Positions 1 through 5,593 of a DNA stretch of 6,210 bases are shown here, piece by piece; position 1 is the first letter of the stretch; every line of letters begins with the position of its first letter. Location of the stretch: positions 1 through 6,210 of the forward strand of contig CALVAU010000232.1 of the NCBI GenBank assembly GCA_944325615.1. Direction: 5' to 3'. The translations under genes and the position numbers were made by a program. The stretch comes from Candidatus Gastranaerophilales bacterium. Its GTDB lineage: Bacteria > Cyanobacteriota > Vampirovibrionia > Gastranaerophilales > Gastranaerophilaceae. The notes under the pieces were generated by a model. It was not told where the DNA came from and made no database searches. It saw only the letters and a list, made by a program, of their open reading frames with translations.

Positions 1-538
1 GGTTTGGACGAACTCTGTTCAATAAAAGTTTATAAGATTTGATTTCTTCTTTTGCTTCTAACAGTCCGATAATTCTATCTGCATCGCGCACAGCTGACAT
101 CTCTGGAGTTGTTACGACAATTGCTTCACTTGCACCAGCTACTGCATTTTGAAATCCTTGTTCAATACCTGCAGGGCAGTCAACTAATATGAAATCAAAG
201 TCTTTTTGTAATTCTTCACAAATGTTTTTCAATTGTTCTTCTGTGACAGCAGTTTTATCTCTTGTTTGCGCTGCAGCAAGCAGACAAAGATTTGGGTTTT
301 TCTTATCTTTTACTAGTGCTTGTCTTAATTTGCAACGTTCTTCTACTACATCTACGATTGTATATACAATTCTGTTTTCAAGTCCCAACAATAGGTCCAA
401 GTTTCTTAGGCCCAAGTCGGTATCTATCATAACAACTTTTTTGCCGGCTCTTGCAAGCGCGGTTCCTATATTTGCGTTGGTAGTTGTTTTTCCTACTCCG
501 CCTTTTCCGGAAGTAATTACTATAACTCGACCGCTCAT
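1..538 (-). CDS. minD: Septum site-determining protein MinD (3' part beyond window)
   Basis: MinD is the membrane-cycling ATPase that recruits the division inhibitor MinC and, with MinE, keeps FtsZ rings away from the cell poles. The visible 179 residues contain the deviant Walker A motif GKGGVGKT (residues 11-18, signature Lys12 and Lys17), the switch-like stretch DTDLGLRNLD (39-48) and the Walker B region LVDCPAG (118-124), all as in the MinD branch of the ParA/MinD ATPases. The reading frame stays open to the left edge. About 90 residues are missing compared with the usual ~270, including the C-terminal amphipathic membrane-targeting helix. The start is the ATG at 538-536, preceded by AAAGGAG with a 5-nt spacer. 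minC lies 52 nt upstream on the same strand, so the two are very probably cotranscribed; minE would be expected just outside the window. Confidence 0.96.
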   Translation of the reverse strand, partial: MSGRVIVITSGKGGVGKTTTNANIGTALARAGKKVVMIDTDLGLRNLDLLLGLENRIVYTIVDVVEERCKLRQALVKDKKNPNLCLLAAAQTRDKTAVTEEQLKNICEELQKDFDFILVDCPAGIEQGFQNAVAGASEAIVVTTPEMSAVRDADRIIGLLEAKEEIKSYKLLLNRVRPN

Positions 539-590
539 TATTTCTCCTTTTATAAATTTAACTTCAAATCTTTTTCAGGGTATTTATATT

Positions 591-1469
591 TTACGCTTCA
601 TGTAATTTATAAATAACAATGTGTTTTCTATTTACTCGTGCTTCCTCAGGGACAAAAGAATCCGTTTTTTGCACATATGGAATATTTACCGTATCAGGTC
701 TTCTTGCAAAAACATCACCAATTCTCAACTGAATTGCATGAAGTTTTAGAGCTCTGATTCTTGAATAGTTATTGCCATCAGATCCTGCATGAGCAATGCC
801 GCCCAATACTCCCCATACTGTAATATCACCTTTAGCTATGATTTCTGCACCTGGATTTACATCACCAATTATCACGATATTTCCGTCAGACTTTAAGTTT
901 TGACCTGAACGGAGTGTTCTTTGCACATACAAAGTAGGTAATTTTTCATTTTCTTTCATGTGCTTTTTAATTTCTTCAAAAGTTTCATCCAAATTATCAA
1001 ATTCATCTGTCGCGATTTCTACATCTGAACGAACTTCTTCAGTAACTTCTTTTTCTTCATCTTCTTCAGGAAATCTTTCTTCAAAATCCCCTTCTCCGAA
1101 AATTTTATCAAGAGCGCTTTCTAACTCTGGATTTACGTTTTCTTCTACTGTACCATCTTCTTTAAAATCAGGAGCTTCAACATTATTTTCCAATTCTGAA
1201 ACTGTTATACCTAAAGCTTCAGCAGCTGCTTTGGTTTCATCCGATACCGTTGAAATAAATTCCAATTCACTATCCATAGACTCAATCAAAGCTTTTATAC
1301 TAATAAGCTGAGACTGATTAAGATTAATTTCTCCTAATTTCAAACAAACTCTTTTTTCTTTGGCTTCGGGCAAATCAAGAATTCTGCTTAGTTCATATAT
1401 AATTTCAGAAGTTTTTCTTGCGTTGCTCAAGTCAACGATAAAACCGTTTTCTACATATCCCTTATCCAT
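591..1469 (-). CDS. minC: Septum site-determining protein MinC with long acidic linker
   Basis: MinC inhibits FtsZ polymerisation and is brought to the membrane by MinD. The C-terminal domain (about residues 179-260 of 292) is the MinC beta-helix: it carries RSGQ (187-190, the conserved MinD-contact motif), GDVNPGAEI (202-210) and WGVLGG...HAG (219-229). The N-terminal domain (about 1-95) is the divergent FtsZ-inhibiting part. Between them lies a linker (about 97-178) in which roughly 32 of 82 residues are Asp or Glu, which makes the protein longer than the ~230 residues of E. coli MinC. The ATG at 1469 is chosen because GGAAGGA precedes it by 5 nt. The frame extends up to a GTG at 1514 (307 aa) or an ATG at 1502, but neither has a good ribosome site. 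A Gly (223) stands where many MinC proteins have Arg (L-R-G). It is the first gene of the min operon. Confidence 0.93.
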   Translation of the reverse strand: MDKGYVENGFIVDLSNARKTSEIIYELSRILDLPEAKEKRVCLKLGEINLNQSQLISIKALIESMDSELEFISTVSDETKAAAEALGITVSELENNVEAPDFKEDGTVEENVNPELESALDKIFGEGDFEERFPEEDEEKEVTEEVRSDVEIATDEFDNLDETFEEIKKHMKENEKLPTLYVQRTLRSGQNLKSDGNIVIIGDVNPGAEIIAKGDITVWGVLGGIAHAGSDGNNYSRIRALKLHAIQLRIGDVFARRPDTVNIPYVQKTDSFVPEEARVNRKHIVIYKLHEA

Positions 1470-1474
1470 GTTTT

Positions 1475-1481
1475 TCCTTCC
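1475..1481 (-). promoter_or_regulatory. Ribosome binding site that decides the minC start
   Basis: GGAAGGA on the minus strand ends 5 nt before the ATG at 1469-1467. It supports translation of MinC from this ATG rather than from the upstream in-frame GTG (1514) or ATG (1502), which have no comparable purine-rich site. Confidence 0.7.
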
Positions 1482-1528
1482 GCTAATCCGGTGTTTGCCC
1501 ATATATCTGAGCACTACTCTTAATAATA

Positions 1529-1534
1529 ATTATA
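1529..1534 (-). promoter_or_regulatory. Candidate -10 box of the min operon promoter
   Basis: The minus strand reads a perfect TATAAT here, directly preceded by TG. Only a weak -35 match (TGGAAT, 3 of 6) lies 17 bp upstream. Initiation would fall near 1522, giving a leader of about 50 nt to the preferred minC ATG but only about 8 nt to the alternative GTG, so it agrees with the shorter MinC. A second possible -35, a perfect TTGACA at 1619-1614, is too far away to pair with it, and the hexamer 17 bp after that one (ATTAAA) is poor. The DNA is AT-rich, so chance matches are likely. Confidence 0.4.
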
Positions 1535-1619
1535 CAGATTAATAAATTATTATTCCATGACAATACACGAAACAATTTTTATCTGCAACTTTTAATCAGC
1601 AAATTGTAATGTTTGTCAA

Positions 1620-2612
1620 TCAAGAGAATGTATCAAGATTTACTCGTTTTTTAGCCAAGTGTCTTTCCAAATCACTTTTTGAAATAACACCATCGCCGTT
1701 TTCATCCAAGCCCTCATTACCTTCATAATATCCATCCCCGCGTCTTGTCAAAATATCTCTTGTCGCAAATCCCGGAACATAAGTTGTTGCATATAAATCG
1801 GCCGCAGTTAGCTTTTTACCGCCAAACTTTTTAGTAGCAACTTTATAATATTTTTCAACTAAATCCAACTGCTCTATCGCACTCATTTTTTCAATTTTAT
1901 CTATGGTTAAATTCATCCCGTAAGTTTTATTCAATTCAGCAATAGCTCCGCTTTCGGTAAATTGAATTAAACCCACCGCTGTTTTTTTACCATTTATGTT
2001 TTTATGAGTAATTGCAGGATTCAAACCTGACTCAGAATTCATTACAGAGAGCAGATCTTCATAATCACAGTTTATATTTTTTGCAATTTGTTTTACTTTA
2101 TCTAAAAATTCTTTATTCAAATGACTTGCATTCAAAGTTGTATAAGTTGGCTTGTATGTCGGCTTGTATGTTGAACTATTATATGATGATGTATTTTTAT
2201 ATGGTGTATAAACTTCCTCATTATAGGTTCTGTTTACATAAGGTGATGTTACAGTTCCAAATGGCTGAGAAATAAATTCTTTTGAATAATCCTTCGCATA
2301 ATAAGGAGTAGTATATAAACTATTGAATCTTAAATTGTTATAACCGAAATTCATTTGCGGCATCGTAAAAGTCGGGTAATTGTAATTATTGTAATTGTAG
2401 TTATTATAATAATTATTGTGATAATAACTGTTATTTCCCCAGAACGAAAATGGTCTGCCTGTCATCATTTGCATAGCAGTACTGAATATCGAAAACGGGT
2501 TATACCCCCAGCAATATGAAGGATACATATTGAATCCACAAGTATATCCGCAAAAAGGCATCGGATTATACATATTAAAACTATTTATTTTTACATATCT
2601 GAACGACATCAT
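1620..2612 (-). CDS. SLT/lysozyme-like transglycosylase-domain protein with Asn/Tyr-rich region and EF-hand
   Basis: This is a three-part protein of 330 residues. Residues 1-160 are low complexity and rich in Asn, Tyr and Phe; 18 of residues 60-79 are Asn or Tyr, and TYKP repeats occur near 148-156. Residues about 165-290 resemble the SLT lytic transglycosylase fold: Glu194 in MNSESGLNP fits the catalytic acid, and GLIQFT (214-219) fits the conserved GLxQ motif. Residues 303-314 form a single EF-hand calcium loop (D303, N305, D307, G308, I310, D314). The likely role is cleaving peptidoglycan glycan strands, with calcium affecting stability or activity; this is inferred from the domains only. 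There is no hydrophobic signal peptide, although the N-terminus holds three Cys (21, 25, 34) and the pattern K-I-x-S-x-N-x-Y-x4-F also seen in the orphan gene at 5176-5550. Two ATGs stand in tandem at the start (2612, 2609); GGGGA just upstream fits the second better. It ends 105 nt before the minC leader region. Confidence 0.8.
   Translation of the reverse strand: MMSFRYVKINSFNMYNPMPFCGYTCGFNMYPSYCWGYNPFSIFSTAMQMMTGRPFSFWGNNSYYHNNYYNNYNYNNYNYPTFTMPQMNFGYNNLRFNSLYTTPYYAKDYSKEFISQPFGTVTSPYVNRTYNEEVYTPYKNTSSYNSSTYKPTYKPTYTTLNASHLNKEFLDKVKQIAKNINCDYEDLLSVMNSESGLNPAITHKNINGKKTAVGLIQFTESGAIAELNKTYGMNLTIDKIEKMSAIEQLDLVEKYYKVATKKFGGKKLTAADLYATTYVPGFATRDILTRRGDGYYEGNEGLDENGDGVISKSDLERHLAKKRVNLDTFS
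2149..2172 (-). repeat. Two tandem 12-bp units encoding a TYKP repeat
   Basis: On the plus strand ggcttgtatgtc is followed at once by ggcttgtatgtt (11 of 12 bases identical). In the minus-strand gene they encode consecutive Tyr-Lys-Pro-Thr type units at the end of the low-complexity region, just before the SLT-like domain. This is probably a recent slippage duplication in a linker. Confidence 0.75.
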
Positions 2613-2768
2613 TTCCCCAGTATCCCCGTTATATATATATATAAAGTATTTACTAATTTAAAAATTTACTTTTAGTAACATTTTTGTAAAAAAATATTAA
2701 ATTTTTATAATATTAATTTATGTAAAAAAATATTTTTATTGTATGATTTTTATAGGGTAAAAATAATT
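2613..2768. promoter_or_regulatory. AT-rich divergent promoter region with short inverted repeats
   Basis: This region lies between the divergent SLT-domain gene and the NrtR-type regulator and is nearly all A and T. It contains an (AT)6 run at 2631-2642, the direct repeat ATTTACT at 2648-2654 and 2664-2670, and TTAGTAA at 2672-2678. TTACTAA (2650-2656) and TTAGTAA form an inverted repeat with a 15-nt spacer; TTACT-TTT-AGTAA (2666-2678) is a tighter one. Since the adjacent regulator carries a winged helix, these are candidate autoregulatory operators. No strong -35/-10 pair is visible for the minus-strand gene; TA-rich sequence near 2630-2642 could serve as its -10. Confidence 0.4.
2742..2747 (+). 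promoter_or_regulatory. Candidate -10 box of the regulator-secG-tcdA-SDR operon
   Basis: TATGAT matches the -10 consensus in 5 of 6 positions and is preceded by TG; no good -35 is seen. Initiation near 2754 would give a leader of about 15 nt holding AGGG (2754-2757) before the ATG at 2769, and would exclude the in-frame TTG at 2739 as a start. Chance occurrence in AT-rich DNA is possible. Confidence 0.3.
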
Positions 2769-3452
2769 ATGTTCAATGAAACTAAGACACACGAGATAAC
2801 GGTTGACGTTGTAATATTGACAATTAAAAACGGATCATTACAGGTATTGCTTGTAAAGAGGCTAAATGAACCATTTAAAGATAAATGGGCAATCCCGGGA
2901 GGTTATGTAAGACTTTCGGAAAATTTAGACCAAGCAGCACTCAGAGTATTAAAAGAGCGTACGAATGTTGATAACATTTACCTAGAGCAATTATACACAT
3001 TCGGCGATCCTCTTCGTCACCCGAATGCCAGAGTTATTACCTGCGCATATTTTGCATTGGTAAGAGCTGAAGATATTCAAATTGTATCTACACCGGAATT
3101 AGGCTGGCACAAAATTTCAGATTTGCCACCTTTGGCATTCGACCACAAAGAAATTATCGAATACTCTCTCAAACGTACTCGCGAAAGATTAGAAATTTGC
3201 CCCGTTGCATATCAGCTATTGAATGAAAAATTTACCCTTACTGAAATGCAAAAATCTTACGAGCTTATTATGGATAAAAAACTTGATAAACGTAATTTCC
3301 GTAAAAAAGCTCTATCAACTGACGGTCTTATCGAATTGGATGAATATACAAAATCTTCTTCAAAAAGACCAGCACGTTTATATACTTTTGAAAATATTAA
3401 ATTGAATTCAAAACGTGCACATTTTATTTCGAATAAAAAGGAGAAAAAATAA
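2769..3452 (+). CDS. NrtR-type regulator: degenerate Nudix domain plus winged helix
   Basis: NrtR-family proteins sense ADP-ribose or related nucleotides with a Nudix-fold domain and repress NAD-metabolism genes through a C-terminal winged helix. Residues 8-135 of 227 are Nudix-like (VDVVILTI, KWAIPGGYV, AYFALV). The Nudix box at 45-67 keeps G45, E51, R59 and E63, but the other two catalytic Glu positions are Val60 and Arg64 and the late Gly is Asn66, so hydrolase activity is doubtful and a ligand-sensing role is favoured. Residues 155-210 (FTLTEMQKSYELIM, then RNFRKK and RPARLYTF) match the winged helix typical of the NrtR group. The start is the ATG at 2769 with a weak AGGG 11 nt upstream; an in-frame TTG at 2739 would add 10 residues. 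It leads the operon, 3 nt before secG. No NAD gene is in the window, so the regulated genes are unknown. Confidence 0.85.
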   Translation: MFNETKTHEITVDVVILTIKNGSLQVLLVKRLNEPFKDKWAIPGGYVRLSENLDQAALRVLKERTNVDNIYLEQLYTFGDPLRHPNARVITCAYFALVRAEDIQIVSTPELGWHKISDLPPLAFDHKEIIEYSLKRTRERLEICPVAYQLLNEKFTLTEMQKSYELIMDKKLDKRNFRKKALSTDGLIELDEYTKSSSKRPARLYTFENIKLNSKRAHFISNKKEKK

Positions 3453-3455
3453 AAA

Positions 3456-3680
3456 ATGGTTACATTCATTTGGACAATTCAAATAATTTCAGCATTACTT
3501 TTAATACTTTTAATACTTCTTCACTCACCAAAAGGTGATGGGATTGCTGCGATCGGTGGAGCTTCTCAAATATTCTCATCACAAAAAAGTGCTGAAAAAG
3601 GATTAAATAAAGTAACCGGTATCATTGCTACAGTATTTATTTTATGCACATTCCTTCTCGGCTATGGAATTATTAAGTAA
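3456..3680 (+). CDS. secG: Protein-export membrane protein SecG
   Basis: SecG is the small third subunit of the SecYEG channel and assists SecA-driven protein export across the inner membrane. At 74 residues it has the usual size and layout: membrane segments at about 4-22 and 53-72, joined by a loop with LLHSPKGDG (21-29), Gly-rich IGGAS (33-37), and SAEKGLNK (45-52). The HSPKGDG loop resembles cyanobacterial and plastid-type SecG rather than the LQQGKGA of E. coli, which bears on the taxonomy. An AAGGAG site at 3438-3443 lies inside the end of the upstream gene, 12 nt before the ATG, a slightly long spacing. Only 3 nt separate it from the regulator's stop codon and 12 nt from tcdA, so it is cotranscribed with both. 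Confidence 0.93.
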   Translation: MVTFIWTIQIISALLLILLILLHSPKGDGIAAIGGASQIFSSQKSAEKGLNKVTGIIATVFILCTFLLGYGIIK

Positions 3681-3692
3681 CGGATTTTTGTA

Positions 3693-4448
3693 ATGAGCGA
3701 AATTTTTTCCCGCAACGAGCTTTTTTGGGGTGCGGAATTTCAAAAAGTGCTTTTGAATAAACATGTTGCAGTCTTCGGTCTGGGCGGAGTAGGAGGCTAT
3801 TGTGCCGAAGCTCTTGCAAGAGCAGGGATCGGAAATTTAACTATCGTTGATTTTGATTCTGTATCAGAGTCAAATATTAATCGTCAAATTGTAGCACTAA
3901 ATTCAACAATCGGACAAAAGAAGACAAAACTTTTTAAAAACAGATTAAAAGATATAAATCCAAATATAAATTTGAATATTATCGATGATTTTTATAACGG
4001 TAATGATGAAATATTAGACTGCAATCTTGATTTTGCAGCTGATGCAATTGATACGCTTCGAGCAAAGATAAGTCTGCTTGAAAGTTGCGTAAATAAAAGC
4101 ATTCCGATTATTAGCTCACTAGGTGCCGGAAATCGAATTGATCCTACAAAACTCTATATCTGTGATTTATCAGAAATCGAAAATAAAAATGCACCTTTTG
4201 TATCAAACTGCATTTACCAGTTAAAAAAACTCGGTATAGAAAAAGGAATTACTGTTGTTGCAAGCCGAGAAAAACCTTTTTCTTTAGAAAAAATAAACAG
4301 CAAAGAAATTATTGAAACAAAATCAGGTGAAAAAATTGAATTTAATAAAATAACGCCTGCGTCAACACCTTTTGTTGCAAGCTGTGCCGGAATTTTTATG
4401 GCGTCATTTATTGTTAATAAGTTCATTGAGGAGTCAAAAAAATGTTAA
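3693..4448 (+). CDS. tcdA: tRNA threonylcarbamoyladenosine dehydratase TcdA (ThiF/E1-like)
   Basis: TcdA (CsdL/YgdL) uses ATP to dehydrate t6A at position 37 of ANN-decoding tRNAs to its cyclic form, improving decoding. The 251-residue length matches the family. Residues 24-35 hold the nucleotide-binding loop GLGGVGG (29-35), followed by the acidic strand end DFDSVSESNINRQ (53-65, with Arg64), the GQKKTK segment (74-79), ADAIDT (116-121) and the TcdA-typical SLGAGNRIDPTK (142-153). That last motif, and the absence of the CxxC zinc pairs of ThiF/MoeB, favour TcdA over ThiF, MoeB or HesA. Its usual helper genes csdA/csdE are not in the window. The ribosome site is weak (CGGA, 8 nt before the ATG), suggesting coupling to secG translation. 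It overlaps the next gene by 7 nt. Confidence 0.9.
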   Translation: MSEIFSRNELFWGAEFQKVLLNKHVAVFGLGGVGGYCAEALARAGIGNLTIVDFDSVSESNINRQIVALNSTIGQKKTKLFKNRLKDINPNINLNIIDDFYNGNDEILDCNLDFAADAIDTLRAKISLLESCVNKSIPIISSLGAGNRIDPTKLYICDLSEIENKNAPFVSNCIYQLKKLGIEKGITVVASREKPFSLEKINSKEIIETKSGEKIEFNKITPASTPFVASCAGIFMASFIVNKFIEESKKC

Positions 4449-5146
4449 ATATACTTGTAACAGGAGCTTCAAAAGGCATTGGAAAAAACATCGCCGAAGA
4501 ATTAAAAAATATGGGAAATCTTTATGTTACAGGACGGAATGAAGAAGCACTAAAATCAATCGGAGCTAAAGATTATTGCATAGCTGATCTTTCTAAAAAT
4601 CCTGAAGTTTTAGGGGATTTCATTCAAAAAAATTCTATAAATATTCTGATTAACAATGCAGGAGAGTATATCTACGGCGGTATTGAAACAATGACTTATC
4701 AACAAATTGAAAATCTTCACAATACAAATTTAATATCCCCGATATATTTAATTTCAAAAGCTGTACCTTATATGAAAGAAAAAAGATTTGGCAGAATTAT
4801 AAATATCGGATCAATTTCAGGAGTGATGGGAGAAGCAAACGCGAGTCTTTATTCATCATCTAAAGCCGGATTGCTAGGACTTACAAAAGCTTTGGCACTT
4901 GAGCTTGCTGAATTCAATATAACAGTCAATACTATAAACCCAGGCTGGGTAGATACAGAACTTGGAAATGATTCAATCGAACAATCCGAATTTTCTAAAG
5001 AAGAAATTATAGAATGTATCCCTCAAAGACGTTTTGTACAGCCAAAAGAGATTTCAAAACTTATCAGATATTTGATTTCGGAAGATGCAAAAGGTATCAC
5101 AGGACAAGGGATAAATATTTGTGCAGGGCTGAGTGTAGGAATTTAA
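4442..5146 (+). CDS. Short-chain dehydrogenase/reductase, FabG-like
   Basis: This is a classical SDR of 234 residues. It shows the dinucleotide loop TGASKGIG (7-14), NNAG (71-74), Asn96, the catalytic Ser124-Tyr137-Lys141 set in GSISG...YSSSK, and NPGWVDTEL (166-174). Lys11 and Arg32 (TGRNEE) point to NADP(H). The closest well-known relative is FabG (3-oxoacyl-ACP reductase), but the SDR family is broad and there are no fatty-acid genes nearby, so the substrate is not assigned. The start is the ATG at 4442 with a strong GAGGAG 8 nt upstream; it overlaps the end of tcdA by 7 nt, so translation is probably coupled. It is the last gene of the plus-strand operon and ends 29 nt before the stop codon of the convergent orphan gene. 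Confidence 0.9.
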   Translation: MLNILVTGASKGIGKNIAEELKNMGNLYVTGRNEEALKSIGAKDYCIADLSKNPEVLGDFIQKNSINILINNAGEYIYGGIETMTYQQIENLHNTNLISPIYLISKAVPYMKEKRFGRIINIGSISGVMGEANASLYSSSKAGLLGLTKALALELAEFNITVNTINPGWVDTELGNDSIEQSEFSKEEIIECIPQRRFVQPKEISKLIRYLISEDAKGITGQGINICAGLSVGI

Positions 5147-5175
5147 CAAAACGCATCAACCCTGACTAAAAATAT

Positions 5176-5550
5176 TTATTTGCTACTGTATAAATTTATT
5201 AAAGTTTTTTTATCCATACATTCTAATTCTGTTAATAATTCATGTGTATTTGTAGCTTTTGTCTTTAATAAAAAATTATTTGGTTTTGGATCTTTAAAAA
5301 GATCAATTACTTTAGCAAAAATACTTCTCGGCTTTACATTTTCAAAAGATAGAGCCATCTGAGTTGTTCTTTCTGGGGATTTACTTAAGAAAAAAGATAC
5401 ACCCATAGTAGCATCAAATTTTTTCGAAAAGCTATCAACTACAGGATAAGACTTAATAACATTAAAAAGCGGTTCTGAAATTCTTGCGGCATCACGATTC
5501 AATGCGCCAAAAGACTGGCCTGAATAATTGTTTACACTTTGAATTTTCAT
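5176..5550 (-). CDS. Orphan small protein with MKIQSVNNY...SFGAL N-terminus
   Basis: I do not recognise a domain in this 124-residue protein. The ATG at 5550 is well supported by AAAGGA 7 nt upstream (plus-strand 5558-5563). The first 17 residues (Lys2, Ile3, Ser5, Asn7, Tyr9, Phe14, Gly15, Ala16) are polar and unlike a Sec signal peptide. From memory, similar short leaders ending in F-G-A or F-K-A are common on Gastranaerophilales hypothetical proteins; this is a recollection, not a search. The rest is a mixed-charge, soluble-looking sequence with no membrane segment and one Cys (111). It follows the GT9 gene by 43 nt on the same strand and may be cotranscribed with it. Start context and a length well above chance in this AT-rich DNA argue that it is a real gene. 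Confidence 0.75.
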   Translation of the reverse strand: MKIQSVNNYSGQSFGALNRDAARISEPLFNVIKSYPVVDSFSKKFDATMGVSFFLSKSPERTTQMALSFENVKPRSIFAKVIDLFKDPKPNNFLLKTKATNTHELLTELECMDKKTLINLYSSK

Positions 5551-5593
5551 ATAAATATCCTTTCAAATTAAAATGGGGTACCTTCCTACTCTA

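Noticed and set aside
189..605. Plus-strand open frame of 138 codons
   Set aside because: It lies antisense to minD and the end of minC, whose motifs and ribosome sites are clear; its own product is Ser/Phe-rich with no recognisable family.
958..1311. Plus-strand open frame of 117 codons, very Ser-rich
   Set aside because: It is the complement of the Glu-rich MinC linker (GAA reads as TTC, and related codons give Ser), so its composition is a shadow effect.
1591..1619. Perfect TTGACA (minus strand) with ATTAAA 17 bp downstream as a min promoter
   Set aside because: The -10 match is only 3 of 6 and a perfect TATAAT lies closer to minC; the TTGACA is probably fortuitous.
2012..2275. Plus-strand open frame of 87 codons
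   Set aside because: It is antisense to the SLT-domain gene, whose domain motifs support the minus strand; no convincing start site was seen.
2376..2435. Low-complexity TAATTA-type DNA considered as an iteron or origin element
   Set aside because: It is in-frame coding sequence for Asn and Tyr codons in the SLT-domain gene, with irregular spacing and no iteron periodicity.
4214..4426. Minus-strand open frame of 70 codons
   Set aside because: It lies antisense within tcdA and has no supporting motif.
5173..5210. AU-rich 6-bp stem with a later T-run, possible terminator of the SDR operon
   Set aside because: The stem has only A-T pairs, the loop is 10 nt, and the T-run begins about 9 nt after it, so it would be too weak as an intrinsic terminator.
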